Part shown: one piece after another, positions 10,061 to 22,814 of the stretch
Layout: every line of letters begins with the position of its first letter
Position numbering within the stretch: the stretch's first letter is position 1
Assembly (NCBI GenBank): GCA_035610365.1
Contig: CM069439.1
Span: forward strand, 1,178,001 to 1,242,000
DNA from: Aquatica leii
Lineage: Eukaryota; Arthropoda; Insecta; Coleoptera; Lampyridae
Length of the DNA: 64,000 bases
Direction: 5' to 3'
Program-made: the position numbers and the translations under genes
Notes under the pieces: model-generated
What the model was told of the DNA's origin: nothing
What the model saw: only the letters and a program-made list of their open reading frames with translations
Databases searched by the model: none

Positions 10061-11859
10061 CTAATTTTATTTTTGTATGGTACGCCCTGTTACACTAAGA
10101 GCCAAGACTTATGTGTTACATTAAGCATTTTAGGTGGGACATATGGAACCCAGTAGTCTTAAAAACAATTTTATTTTATAAAAAAAAATTATTGAAAAAC
10201 ATTTAAAATATTACTGAAGATGGTAAGGAATAAAGTAATTTTTGCAAAGAGGCATATTACACATTTGATACAAAGTTTTGGTTACTTTTTTTGCAACTAT
10301 GCGCATCTGGACGTCTTGTAGAGCCTTCAATAGGTATATGAGCGGTTAGATTTTGAAGTTTTTGTTTTCTTGAATTAGATCTTCCTCAAGAGTTTGCTGA
10401 TTTTTTTAAATTTGCACTATTAATTTCTATCGCAATCAAATCTTCTGCTGTTGTAATTAAAAGTGGTAAAAATGAAGATTTTGTATGTCTTACATCGTTG
10501 TAAAGAATATGAGAATCTCTTGCAGCTATCACGAGGAGTTTGAAATACGTTTTTCTACCACTTATTTGATCTTTTGTCTTTCATATGGTCTGACTGGATA
10601 ATTCTTTCTTGGTGCTATCATTTATAGTTCGTTTTATTAGAGTAGTTTCACCAGAGAAGCAGTTACTGATCGTTATCACTTTTTTTATCTCGAGCCATCT
10701 GCAAACTACTGTACCGTTTTCATTGAATTGAAATTAATTTCCTCCTTGTTTCAAGTTTTCAGAAAATTTGGGAACATTTTTACAATTTCACATCAGAGTT
10801 TCGACGGCAGGAAACTTGATAGTGTCAAGTAAGTGCACAGATAAAGAAAATCTATCAAATTTTAATACGACATACGTAAATTTGATGGTATCTGATAATT
10901 CCAGAACAACTTTTTGCCAAGTCTTCTTTCAGAGGTATTCACTTGTTTACGGCATAAATCAAATTAAATCAAAAACATATCCTATTTTAGAATCGGAACG
11001 AACCCAAATTTTTATGCCACGTTTTATAGGCATTGATGGTAAGTAGCTTTAGAATTTTGTAATTGATTCGTTAATACTAACAACAGTGTTTTGTTAATAT
11101 GTGTTTGAGGCAGTTGACAACTTTTTTGATATAATATATCTTTCATGCATCGGTAAGCTTCTCTGGGTGGTTGAAATACAGTTTTGACAATAATAGTTTG
11201 CGGCGATCTCTAGATATAACATTTTTTATAGCGGTCAGTAATTATTAAATCAAGGAACACAATTGTAGCACATTACAAGGAAAACTTTTAATACAATCGT
11301 TATTTCATGATAATCTGTTACAACTCTTTTCCTAAGCCTCACAAATATTTTCAATATAGCATTTATGTATTAAGCAATCTGCATGATTAGGTATCAAGAA
11401 AATTTTCTTGATTTGTCTCGGCAGACAAGAAGTAGTTATTACTTTGTCGACTATACAAAATCTTGGAGAACATTACTTAATGCTGCTACTCCAAAATAGT
11501 ACTCCATCTGGTGGCACTACGTTTTCATTTTTGATTCTCTTATTACCTGTTTGACTAATTTCATCATTATTATTTATATCATCAGCGTCAATTTTATTAT
11601 TTTTGCTATTGTCGCTCTTTGAGAGACAATTAATTTCATCTGATGAATCACCACAATAAAATGGGCCATTGTCGTTATTGTTCTAGTCATTTTTCATAAT
11701 TTTATTAGCTTTATACGTTCATAAAAAATGTCAAATTCTACCAACAAAAATCGCACGGTTCAAAGAATAAGCAAAATGTCTATTTGACATAACATCATGC
11801 AAATGTAAGCGTTTCAATTTTTATAAATATTCAAAACCAAAAAAGTACCTTTAAAAGAA
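10061..11859. other. No recognisable gene; possible eroded 5' end of the hAT-like element
   Basis: The one longer frame (10768-11046, plus, 92 codons) has no motif I recognise. By position the minus strand could hold the missing N-terminal part of the hAT-like transposase, but I could not align any stretch convincingly. Confidence 0.45.
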
Positions 11860-13265
11860 CAAGAATTTTTGCTTGATCGACGCACTAATCGAAAGATGGC
11901 AATTGGCAACGTTGACATCAAAGTAACTGAAAGAATAACCTATAACCTTAACAGAGAAAGACAACAAGATGTGTTTCAAGAAAAACATCACACAGAATCT
12001 CTTTCACGAATCAGTGTACACTCTGAAATTCGATGTGTTCTGTTAACTAGTAGAACGTCTCAAGTAGATTATGAGCCATTAATTTTACAGAAGTATATAT
12101 TTGGAGTTTCCAATAGAGCTGAAACTACAATTCAATGTTTTTGACAGAAACAAAATACGTCGTACTTGTCAAAAGCAGAGAATGTGCTTAACTGAACCCC
12201 CCTTGACTTTTGAAGGTAATTATTTGGGTTATATTTTTATGGACGCAAGGACAAGACTCTTACAACGAAAGAGTCTAGCAAGAAGATCATAAAAACATAT
12301 AAGCTTGCTCAAAAAACTCATGTCCGAATACATAGGGCACCTATCTGAAATAGTCACGATTATCTCCAAAACATCGCAAAATTTTTAGAAACTAAAAATA
12401 TTGATTGTGATAAACTTATAGTGGTGGGTTGTGATGCGACTACGTTAACACAGGGAGGTGTTATACGATAGTTGGAAATGAAATTAAAAAACCGTTACAA
12501 TGGTTCATATGCCAATTACTTGTAAATGAGCTCTGCTTTCGTTATTTCTTCCAGCTCTTGACGATACTAATACTAGACCTAAAACTTTTACAGGACTGAA
12601 AAAAATCTGAAAGTTGCTTGATGTAACAAATCACAAAAATTTAAACGTAGACCAACTTTATTTGTACGATATGTGCAAAGTTATTTATTCTACTTCATGC
12701 GCCAAGAGTTTGTCTAAGAAGAATTCTGGAAAAATGGTTTCTTAGATTGGACGTTTTTTATTTGACCCAAAATTTGCTTACATTGCTAAATTTTTTATTA
12801 CGGGTTTATACACCGATGTTGTTTGCTATAAAAGCGCAACCACTTTGCATTTACGGTGTCAAACGCTTACATCAAACCGTGAGGTTATTGCGATATTTGC
12901 CAAACCAAATAAAGACAATCATCAATCCCGTCATTCAAAAAAATTGATTGAAACTGTGCCAGTACTGGCTTTGCGTAGAATGTTAAAAGCGCCACAAGTA
13001 AAAACTTTTACTTTCTTTCACATTTTAACTACCCAAATCTAATCTTAGAGCTGAAGCTTATATAGATCTATCAACTGGTTTGAGGTTATTGTCAGAATTT
13101 ATGAACGAGAATGACATTTTACTATGTATCAAAAATCTAAAGTTAGTAGACGATGTCGTTTGTTCTAAAATTTCCAAATTGCCATGTTATACACAAACAA
13201 CGCAAAGTTCTAGAAAAATCGTCACAGAGAATACAAAGAAAGAGTATGGACATCTGTAATAAATG
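11860..13265 (+). pseudogene. Decayed copy of an unnamed multicopy insect protein family (cc8L18.2-like)
   Basis: Plus-strand fragments in several frames keep a consistent order. They are NKIRRTCQKQRM (12150), a YFYGRKDKTL-like segment (12230), IDCDKLIVVGCDATTLTQGG (12403-12460), an open stretch of 66 codons at 12747-12947 with RVYTPMLFAIKAQP and RYLPNQIKTIINPVIQKN, then ETVPVLALRRMLKAP (12950-12995), and FPNCHVIHKQRKVLEKSSQR near 13165-13225. I remember this order (VIGCDGT...GG, YMP.WF.IK, RYLP...V..VIQRN, ELGLRRI..AR, FPCHTQ.VER) from uncharacterised proteins present in many copies in insect genomes. Their biochemical role is unknown to me, so none is claimed. Stops and frameshifts make this copy non-functional. 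Assignment by memory only. Confidence 0.55.
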
Positions 13266-14889
13266 TGATACTTTCTTTACGTTTAATGTTCTATTGTACT
13301 TTGGTTTATTTTGCTTTTGTTTATTGTCGTATAATAACACGCTAGACACACAATAAAGATATTCAAACCTATTATATTGTTTTTCATACATAAAAGGTTT
13401 TTTAACTATCTGGCAAATTTCAAAAACTCTCAAAACCTTGAAGTCTTTGGGCCAATATGAAACAATTGAATTCACCGAATATAAAAGCACGGTTATAATT
13501 GTGCTTTTATGTACCATGCGTCAAGCAATAATTGAAAACAAACACCATGAAAAACAGTTTTAACCACCCTGTTAAATCTCAGACAAATTTTACAATTTAA
13601 TAAGTCGTTGGGACAGTGTAAAACATTTGAATTTCTCAATTAGCTTAAGACCGTCATATTTTTGCTTCTACGTAGCAACTTTTCCGCAGTGGCTAAAAAG
13701 GAATTTTGGAAAAATGAATGTTTGATTCGCCCTATAGTGCTTTAGAGAACACAATAAATGCTGATGAAAAGTTAAACATGAATACTTTAAGAAGAGGTAG
13801 ATATAACAACTTAAAATCTAAAATCTTCAAGACCTCAAAAATTTTCTGCAAAAACAAAAAACGTAGAAAGTTACTTTGCAAATCATAACACAAAACACCA
13901 AAAAAATTTAAATAATGCAAATCAAATTAAAAGAAAAATTTAAAAAAAAATAAAATTAACTCGGAACTATTCAAAAAATCTTAACTATGTAAACGAATAA
14001 TTTTTGTATACAACTACAAACTCAAAGAGTAGTTTTCTTGTAGGGTTAAATAAAAATTTTTCCGTTAAAGATTCGGTATAAAGTGGCCCAGTTTTAAGAT
14101 ATTTGCAATTAAAGTTTTCAGGCCTGTTCTGACTATCTAAACAAATGGAAATTGTTTGGTCATTGTAACTATGCGGTGTATAATAGGTGTAAATGCTGTT
14201 AATTATTATTTTCTTTAATTTTCCATCATCTACAACATCAATTGTTAATAAAATAATTAAAGCAGATAGTAACGTTTATTTCTTAGCAATATTACTGACT
14301 TAACTTAATAAAATGTACTTTTTGTACACGATCACGTTTATCCTTTGTTGTAGCCAAAACAAGACTTCAGATAATTAAAAGCAAAATTTAGTTTTTTTAA
14401 AACTGAGTTCGACGATCTGATTTATTTCTGCCTCGAGTTTTTAACGGTTTTTTTTTTAGTTGATGCTAAGTGATTCGTGTAAACGTACTCGTGCTTGCTA
14501 ATATTTAATTTACTTTTTTTTTATTATGTACAAGTGATACCGTTTTAATGTACTGCAAATGTAATTATAACCTCCACACCACACGTAGATTGTGGGTTCA
14601 GCAATAGACAATTGCTTTCAATAAACCATATTTTGGCGTGCGAGCAATGATTTGGAAAAACTGGAGGTGTTTTTTCTACCTACAAAAGCCATGAATAAAT
14701 AAAACTACCCTATGTATTAGCAAGGGATGAAGAATAAATCTTTTCAATAAAATGAAAATTTTAATATTTGTTTTTCTTCAATGTATACATATATGTGCAG
14801 ATATTGTAAACTGTAAAAGATTGAACACGAAGTAGCACTAGAAAAATAAACCTCGTAGCTTAGATGTTCCATAGTACGCTACATCGTGT
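13266..14889. other. AT-rich DNA, no gene seen
   Basis: Short open frames on both strands (the longest, 13143-13517 minus, 124 codons, runs opposite the end of the preceding pseudogene) show no domain. I see nothing else. Confidence 0.55.
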
Positions 14890-15385
14890 TTTGAGAAATT
14901 ATTCTTTGAACTCTTACCATGTTCAACGAGTTTAACGGTCAACCGACGTTGATTTTAAACCGCGACTTGAGTTTTGTGAGTGGTTGCAGCAACAAAAAGG
15001 TTTTGACCCTGACTTTAGTGCCAAAATATTATTTTCAGATGAGTGTTGTTTTACATTAAATGGAGTGCTGATTTTTCACAACACGCATGTATGGAATAAA
15101 AAAAACTCTCATAAAATTTAACAAAGTAACTTTTATTTGCGGTTTTCTATTACTTACAGGCGACTTTTACTTTTACAAGAAACTTTTGCGCAAGAATTTG
15201 ATGCTTATCCCTTGAAACTTGCAGAACAATGGAATTTATGCACGATAGAGTTCCTCCGCATGTAAGCTTGCGATTTCTTAAATATAATTTTTACGGGTCA
15301 TTGGATTGGAAGAAACGGCACTAGACGCTGGTAGGCCGGTAGGCTAGACATTAACCCTTTAGACGTTTTTCTGCAGTTATGTAAA
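14890..15385 (+). pseudogene. mariner-like transposase remnant
   Basis: Plus-strand pieces: RFCEWLQQQKGFDPDFSAK then ILFSDECCFTLNGV (about 14965-15070), equivalent to the family's LFSDE..F..NG with the first catalytic aspartate and glutamate retained, followed by WNKKNSH. Then MEFMHDRVPPHVS (about 15230-15265) is equivalent to FQHDGAPPH with the second aspartate kept. HWIGRNGTRRW and a degraded SPDLTPLDFFLWG equivalent (LDINPLDVFLQL, about 15300-15385) follow. It is frameshifted between blocks, so inactive. It belongs to the same broad mariner group as the copy at about 62 kb, and differs from the one at about 6 kb. Confidence 0.75.
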
Positions 15386-15603
15386 ATGTAAAGTATACAA
15401 AATACTCGTAAATAATAGACAAGAGCTGCAAATGCAATTAGTCAGAATGTGTGCAATTATTTACGCGAGTAACGAACAATTTTTGGCGACGTTTACACAA
15501 TTGTGTTTTATTCAATGGAGAAGTGTACTTGAAAAGAATGCCCAAAATAACAACTTCATTTAACTACAGTAATTTAACTACGCATTATTCGATAACATTA
15601 TTT

Positions 15604-15672
15604 TGTATTTATTTTTATTTTTGGTGTCAGAAAATCGCTGAGAAGAAATTTGCACTTCTTAGAACAGTTTAT
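15604..15672 (+). repeat. Segment shared with 25213-25275
   Basis: Both places contain TTTATTTTTGGT, then TCAG, then CTGAGAAGAAAT and a diverged TAGAAC, roughly 75-80% alike over about 55 bp. Since this copy lies inside the mariner remnant, the copy at 25.2 kb may be a scrap of a related element. Confidence 0.5.
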
Positions 15673-15845
15673 TTTTATTCGTAGTTTCAACAACCTCAGA
15701 AGACTACAAGCCCGTAATTTACTATTTATTTTGCTATAAATTTCAGTTTTTACAACCTGTATATTAACGTTAATACACGAATTGATAAAATACAAACAAA
15801 AGTTATATATTTGAAAGTATTATTAATTTATTACGTGGAATTTAA

Positions 15846-15871
15846 GACCCGTTAATCAGAAACACCCTGTA
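15846..15871 (-). repeat. mariner terminal inverted repeat (right end) plus TA
   Basis: On the minus strand this reads TACAGGGTGTTTCTGATTAA. TA followed by CAGGGTGTTTC is a typical mariner terminus. It lies about 490 bp beyond the transposase remnant. A matching left end was not found upstream of 14890. Confidence 0.6.
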
Positions 15872-18639
15872 CACTTTTTTATCTCTAACAGATAGAATAT
15901 GTTTTCTACTGTTCTAAAACAAATCTAATCTTTGTTGGTATTTCCTTTAACTAAAACTCAAATAAAACAGTTTTTTAATCTGTCAATTGATTTTTATATT
16001 ACAAAAAATAAGGAAAACAAACTTTGACACAACTAAAGCACGCCTATTAAAAGATGATTAAAGTTTATTTATAACAAAATCAATTACGGTTGTTTGCAGT
16101 GATGTTTTTAAGTTCCTGAAGTATTAAAAGAAAAATGTTGCTCCAAACTGCTTTTAGTCAAATACTTCGTGAAACAACTATTATTTAAATGTTTTCACAT
16201 ATTGAAACTTAAAAGTTTTCAGCTACATTGAATTATCGTATAAAACTAGATTAAACAGTTTCTTTAATTTACTTACTTCTTTAAACATCTAAAATTTGTA
16301 ATTTTTTAACTATTTTTATTATTAAACTGTTAATTATTAATATTAATTAAAAAAATGATATTTATAAAATGGCCAATTCTATAAAATGACATTTAAGATT
16401 GTAAAAAGTTAGGTGTAACAGTGTTGTTTAGTAATAAAAAATATTTTTTTAGACGAGTTTACGTTGACTACTGTGTCCATTAAACAATGATGGTTAATAA
16501 ACTGTATATAGCAGCTTTAGTTTGCAAAACAAATAGCCTCTTAAACGTGACCTTTAGTAAATTGCTTCAGGGTTATATGCCAAGTCCTTAAAGGGTAACA
16601 AAATCAGAAGTCATTTAACAACCGAATGTGTAGTGTCAATGTATACAATGGAAACATACAGTAACAAATAATAGTAGGCTAGCAGTAAGTCGGTCAAAAT
16701 CAGTGTGCGGAAAATTGAATTAAGCACAACGTTTGATGTTTCATGTAAAGTTGCTCAATGCTTACTTACAAAATTACTCTGCAAAAGTAGAATATGTTAG
16801 TTAGTAGTCATTTGAACGGATAGAATACATCAAGTTTTATGTCCTGTCACGCCAACAATATAGTAACTTGACAACAAAAGAAAATACATTCATTTGCTTT
16901 ATTAAAAATAGAGCATAAGCTGTCATAAATACCATACATTACGCAGAGATTAAAGGTGATAAAAATGTGAAAGGTAATATGCTTAATTTACACGCACATT
17001 TCATGGTAGTAGATGTTGCAGTGGGCCTTTTGCGTGACTACATAAAACAAGCTCGAAATAAGCGTGTTGTATTACTCAGCAGACACTCCATCGCCCCTAA
17101 AATGACTTTTAAAAATGTTACTAACGTTGCGTGATTTTAATTATTATTTTATAAGTCTGTGACGGTAATAATATCTACACACCCACTGATCGTTTTTGAT
17201 GATTTTAATAAACTTCCACTTAGGCATGTTTGTAATCGGTTTAGTAATCTTTTTGCCATTATACTTCAGGAACGTAATCGAGATTTATATTTTTACTTAA
17301 TAACTCCTTTTATACAGCTTGTTTGCGTTACAATTTAAAACTTCCTCTTTACATCAAAGCAGACAATACCCGATTAGAAAAATACTAACTCTAATAGCCA
17401 GTTTTCTAATTATTATTAGACATGTGTAAGCAATTAAAACGTTACGACGATCGCATTAAAATTAGCTCTACATTCAACATTAATAACAAAGTTAAAATTT
17501 CAAATATATATATACATCAAAGACAATTTTAATATACTCGTTCTGAAGCTTTTATTGACTTTCTACTTTTTAATTTGTACGTCGGAAACATAAACTGAAT
17601 GTGCACAGTTTCTATCAAAATCACTCGCTTATACGTAGTATGTTAAATCTTATCTTGAAACTTATTTAAGTTTTTTGTTTTCGTTTAAATTCAAAAATCT
17701 ATATTTTTATTTTTTAATTACTTTTGAATAATATGTAATGTAAATTGTCGACAACCGTTTATAGCACTTACTACCACACGACTATTTTTATAAAACTTAA
17801 TAAGTTAAAGAAAAAAAATTATAAAGTTTCTATAGTATCTAACAAAAGAGTATACATAATCAGTCAAAACTTTGAACATTTGCTAAAACAATTTTTTTGT
17901 AGATTTACCATAGGTAATTGATTTTTTTTAAAACTGCAATGGGTAGTCATCACAAATTAACAAGAATATTTTACTGTACGTACAATATGCTAAAAATTTT
18001 CCAGTACTGTCTTATGTAGTTTCATTTTGTATGTATTATGTACCTAACGTTTATACGTAGATATAAGTTCTTCTTTACCATTTTCTATCTCAATTTTGAT
18101 TATAGTTTTTCTTTTTTTTTAATCATTTTCGTTAAATAAAAAAATATAAAAAAATTTGGAGAGCACATTTTAAGAATAAAAAACAATTATACTACAAAAA
18201 TTAAAAAAAGAACATTCAAAGAAATAGCAAACAAAGATAAAACAATAACAGGAAACGGTTAACTTTACGGTAAGAAATAATCTAATAATTAAAACTACGG
18301 AATTTGGTGAGCTTTAAATAAAAAAACTACAAACCAAGAGCTAATCTTAAACATACAAGCAGACACAGTGCGAATGTGTAAGGGAACAGATATTAAATTG
18401 CCCCGTTTTGTAAAACAAATTAAACTATCAAAATAAAAAAGGTACAGCAGAAATTAGTCAAACAGATAGAGAACAGAGTGATTTGATTTAACCATAAACT
18501 CACAGAAGCATTTAAAAAAAACAGAGCAGCAAAAATACAATAGTTACAACATAAGCACCTTAATCGGAATGTCAGCACAAAACAGCAAGAAACGATGTGT
18601 AAACAATATCTAAGAAAAAACTTTACATTGTCGCAATAA
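15872..18639. other. AT-rich DNA, no gene seen
   Basis: I found no protein motifs, RNA gene or repeat pairs. From about 18100 the sequence becomes purine-rich on the plus strand and may already be the decayed 5' part of the following LINE. Confidence 0.6.
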
Positions 18640-19560
18640 ATGTATACATACGCAAATAAAAACATACAATCCAGTTTTTTTAGTTTGCAATTTATGGAAC
18701 AAAATAAAAGACTGGAATCGCTAGAAAAAGGATTGCGTAAAAACAAATAATCATATAAATAATAAAGCAACACGAAAATGAACTAGAACTAACAGTAATA
18801 GAAACAATACGAGATATTTTAGACAAGATAAAAATAGTATTAAATATGGAAAGTGAACTTGGTGAAATAAAGAGGATAGACAGATAAGCGAAATAAATAG
18901 GAAAAATAAACCGGAAGTGATAGAATATTGTTCCTGGAACAAGAAATAGAAGTCCTCAAGACGACCAATACATTATAAAGGACAAACGTTTGGATTTGTA
19001 ACGATTACACAAAACAAGTACGAGAACAAAGAATGGTTTTAGTACATAGCATACATGAAACAAGTTAAGACAAAGAACAAGACAAACATTAATGGTAAAT
19101 AGAGAATGCTACCCACTTGAAGAACTACAAAAGCAAGAAACTCGTAATTTAGAAACGCAGAATAAGACGAAGATGAGAGAAAATCAAATTCAACCACAAA
19201 AATAGCTACATAAACAAGAAATGCAAAGATAAAAAATAAATATATATGTAAGTACTATAAAAGGTGAGACAAAAAGATGAAGGACGAATAGATATACAAA
19301 ATTATTCACTATTATATGCAGGAAACAAGAAAACAAGGGACTAATGGAACAACGTTTATAAAAAATTCATAAATTGGAATTTAGGAGAATAAATGGCAGC
19401 ATTTTTTATTTAAGAGTAAAAAACCAGATAGTGATATATCCATAATAAATGTGTATGCACCGACTGAAGTAACAACAATTAAAGAAGATAAAATATTCCA
19501 AAAAGCTATAAACGAAACGTGTAAACATATGACCAGCAAAGAAATGCTACACGTCAATCT
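18640..19560 (+). mobile_element. Second copy of the APE-class LINE family, 5' part only
   Basis: Plus strand: a lysine/glutamate-rich start (EQNKRLESLEKGLRKN, 18692-18745), VIETIRDILDKIKIVLNM (18795-18850), then VWICNDYTKQVREQRMV (about 18988-19037), matching the ORF1 central motif of the minus-strand copy at 3.4-5.9 kb. This is followed by a degraded endonuclease region with FRRINGSIFYLRVKN (about 19380-19425) and DISIINVYAPTEV (19432-19470). The INVYAPTE motif is intact here, unlike the other copy. The open frame 19451-19660 runs from this motif, but after about 19540 it stops resembling the family. The large opposite-strand frame at 18420-18773 is a shadow. It has many frameshifts and is truncated before the reverse transcriptase. 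Confidence 0.65.
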
Positions 19561-19759
19561 CAGATACTTTTTTACCCTTTTTAAACAAGAAAAGCTTTTT
19601 TCACCAGAACAATTTGTCGCTGGAATACATGTTATACGAAAGGCTGTGTCTAGGTTATAAAAAACGAAGATAGACTTTCTAATGGTCCAGAATCTGCTTT
19701 TACCAAAATTCTTTCCGAAGAAATGTGGTCTAGAAAACTTAAAGTAAATCAGTCTCTAA

Positions 19760-20222
19760 ATGATTAAAACACATTTTCCAAAAAAAAGGCTTTTTCCATA
19801 AGGGTTGGTGATGACAATTTACTTATTTTAGTCAGAAATGAAAACATTTAATTGAACTTGTTGTAAACCTCTTGCTTTTTTTCTGATTCAAATAGGTGTC
19901 TATCAATGATGACTAGAAATGTGTTAACCTTAAAAGTATCATTTGCGGTCATTTTTAATTCTTTATCGGGCGTTTTATCATAAGTTTTTTTTACGATTGT
20001 CTATTTTATCTCTATTGTGTACTGGTTCGACACACTTAATTCTATCGCCTTTTCTTTAAAATGCTTCAAGTTTTCTGTTGATATACCGTAAATGATAAGT
20101 AACTGGTACTTCCAAATTCTTAATATTTTAAACCGATCAATATGATTGGCTAAATTAAGATCGAACTCTCTTTCTCTAAAAGCAAGGCTTCTTGAACACA
20201 GCCGTTTCAGTACAATATTCAA
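19760..20222 (-). pseudogene. hAT-like transposase fragment (ZMYM1-like group)
   Basis: Minus strand: an open stretch of 73 codons at 20222-20001, then DKTPDKELKMTANDTFKVNT and FLVIIDRHLFESEKKQEVYN (about 19860-19985), then MFSFLTKISKLSS (about 19810-19850). The order F.VN.F...ID.......R...Y......F.FL is what hAT-derived, ZMYM1-like proteins show upstream of the C-terminal dimerisation domain. The C-terminal ERSFS core was not found, so only an internal slice remains. It lies just beyond the truncated LINE on the opposite strand. Assignment is by motif spacing only. Confidence 0.5.
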
Positions 20223-21150
20223 TAAGTAATTTTTTTCGTCAATTTAGACATGGAGTAAATTGACATCCGGCCTTCAATTTCACTTTTAGCTTTTAGGATG
20301 ACGTGCTGAGTTTTAACCCTCAGCTACTTTGTATTTTTCTAATCTTTAAATCCTTACAGATTTCTAATTTTTAGAATATACTAGCCAATTTTAGTTCTTC
20401 ACTTTATTGTTTTTTATTTTTCTTTAGAAGATACTTACTGACAAGAAACGACGCTGATTAGCATATAGCTTTTCACTTTTAGAGTAGTCAGAAGTCTCGT
20501 TTTAATTAATGCCGCAAGTTTTGTTTAGATAAAAACAAAAAAAGAGAAGATACGGTACACAGGACATAAAACAGCTAAACTGCATACAGCTGACGCATTA
20601 TCGTCAGTGGTTAACGGAACCGTTGCTTCGTAAATGCGATCTCACTGCATCTAAATCCATTTTAAAGAGTTTTTAGTTATTAGAATAGAAAATGATAGGA
20701 TATATATTAAAAACACGCGAAGTTCGTTACTACGTTCGTTTCGTTGGTACGGTTAGCAAAATACGTAGAAAGAAAAATAATGCACGAAAAGTAATCAGCC
20801 AGCCACTTTTAACCACCGGACACATCTTTTGAGCAATAATTGATAAATACTGCGATAGTCAGGCTCTATTACATACACAAAACTACGTTCAAAGTCCATG
20901 AAATATTACATAGCTTATATTTCAATTAAAATATTGTAATCTTAATTCTTAACAGCCCAGAAAGATTTTGTACCGTAACAGACCAGTAGTGTCTAATAAA
21001 CATATCATTGAAAACCTAGATTGATTGATTTTTCTTTAAAATGAAGCGACTAAATGACATGACTACATTTAATAGTAGTACAACTTATATTTATTTAGAA
21101 CATACTGTTACTTAAACAGAAATGTACTTTGCACACAGTATTCTTTTACT
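20223..21150. other. No gene seen
   Basis: Mixed-composition DNA between a hAT-like fragment and the piggyBac-like remnant. It could include the 3' end of the latter, but no terminal repeat was recognised. Confidence 0.55.
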
Positions 21151-22300
21151 CTAATGTTTAAAATACACATTCAGGTTACATTGATCACAACATTGTTTTG
21201 AGTTTTGAGAAATCTTTGATTGGCAAATATGACATCGTTTCTTTTGTTTTGCCGCTAGCTTATCTACAGACTGTACTGACCCTTATTTATTGCTTGCACC
21301 TACAATTGCTTCATTGTGATTTTTAGTCAACCCTTTCTTACCATGTCTCTAACTATGCAGATTTACTAATTCCGTTGACATTTCACGATTTTTCTTTGAA
21401 AGCATTTTTTTTAAAATTCCAAGTGGAATATGATTTATTTCAAATTTTTAGTGATACAATCCCGACATCAAGATTGTGATAAAATGCAGTTAGCGACCTG
21501 TTTGTTTTACCTTAAACTGTATATTCATGTCACCGCTTTTAGCTGCGTTATAATCAAAATTTATTTTCGATTTATTTTTGTTTGTGTCAACTTTGTTGGT
21601 GTGGTGCAGGTTGTGCAGAATAGAAAGTAGAATAACAGCACGATTTCTTTGACGCATCAGAATTCAATGTTGCATTCTTACAAAACCCGAAGATATTTGT
21701 TTCATTATTTTGAGATTTATTTGGTTGGAAATTCGGAAGGATGCAGAGCTTGTTTTTCTCCAAAGTGTATTGACAATTCATTCTGGTAATGATGACTGTG
21801 CAACTTCAATACTGGTGAAGTAAATGTTAAATGTTATGTTCCCATTGGTTCTGTAATATAGTTCGCATAATTTACTTACTAACATCTGAGCTAATTTATC
21901 TGTTTTATTAGCTCCTTCTTTTTCAATATACGGTATTTCAGATAACGAGTAACTTGTCTTGCTATCGCAAATCCACTACATCTTTATGCCGTACTTGTTT
22001 GCTTTACATGGCAAGTATTCTTTGAATGACAGGAATTAACTATTCGTCAATTGTCAGATTTGCTCCTGGCAAGTAAAACTTTTGTACCTTATTTATAATT
22101 TACTTCAGTTCCCTTATAGGTGCTAGTCTGTCTTCTTTTCTTATTTGCGTTCTAGTGTCTTTTATCAGATTTTAGGAAACGCTGTATAACCGCAAATATA
22201 TTTTTTTCTATGATTGCCCAAAATATTTGACTACCAAATACTGGACGCATACCTTATTACTTGACGTACGCACTGGTATAATTTCACTTGTGTTCCACGA
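21151..22300 (-). pseudogene. piggyBac-like transposase remnant
   Basis: Minus-strand pieces follow piggyBac order. Examples are KIFAVIQRFLKSDK (about 22190), TSTYKGTE / PIRELK...VQKFYLPGANLTIDE (about 22040-22130; functional copies have F.P...V.IDE.L), SEIPYIEKEGANKTDKLA and LCELYYRTNGNITFNIYFTS (about 21800-21950; functional copies have L..P....G.NITTDN.FTS). Then come GKTNRSLTAFYHNLDVGIVS (about 21490-21530) and the cysteine-rich C-terminus KQKKRCHICQSKIS ending CCDQCNLNVYFKH and a stop (21151-21250). The last domain keeps CxxC...CxxC...H and is the best preserved part. The NITTDN aspartate is changed (NITFNI). Multiple stops and frame changes make it dead. No TTAA-flanked ends were identified. 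Confidence 0.8.
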
Positions 22301-22559
22301 ACACACTTGGGCTGTGTTACATTTTAAAAAAGTAATAAAAAGAAGGAACTGTAGCAGGGTAATTTAAGACATAAAAGAGCATAGAGGAAAAATTATACAT
22401 GCCGCTCTAGGTTCAAGCTTAGTCAGCCTACTGCTAAATCCGCCACTGTTTTTTTATTATTATTGTCTTGAATTATATTGATTTGTGCATTTAAAAAAAA
22501 ACCTTTTATAGAGTTCATGCCATAAAGACAAGAAGATAATAAATGATGTAGAATAGGTA

Positions 22560-22770
22560 TCATAAGAAAATGTTTGTGTATAAATATTTTTTTGTTTTAA
22601 ATATTGGTAATTGTTTGTAATTTTTAAGTTATATTGTTAAGCGATAGAAATAATTCTTGTTTTTTTCAAGTACAATTGCATCGTCCGCGTCATGCATGAT
22701 TCTAAAGTATCTGTCTTTGAGACTTTTCATAAAATAGAGTTTGGCAAAGCAAATGTTTAACAAACTTTGT
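22560..22770 (-). pseudogene. Possible LINE reverse transcriptase fragment
   Basis: Within the open frame 22814-22629 the minus strand reads DRYFRIMHDADDAIVLEKNK, resembling the catalytic IRYADDTVVLA box of LINE reverse transcriptases. It is followed, after a stop, by a weak KTKKYL resembling the K.TKYM that comes next. In the box Y is replaced by D. The match is short and no other RT block was recognised nearby, so it is tentative. Confidence 0.35.
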
Positions 22771-22814
22771 CGTACAAGTTTTACACTTCTTTGTAAGAGT
22801 TTTTTAGTATCCAA

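Noticed and set aside
13143..13517. 124-codon minus-strand frame
   Set aside because: Overlaps the end of a plus-strand pseudogene; no domain, cysteine/tyrosine-rich composition from AT-rich DNA.
18420..18942. Cysteine/phenylalanine-rich open frames of 117 and 63 codons on the minus strand
   Set aside because: They are the antisense of the A-rich LINE ORF1 on the plus strand, whose motifs are recognisable.
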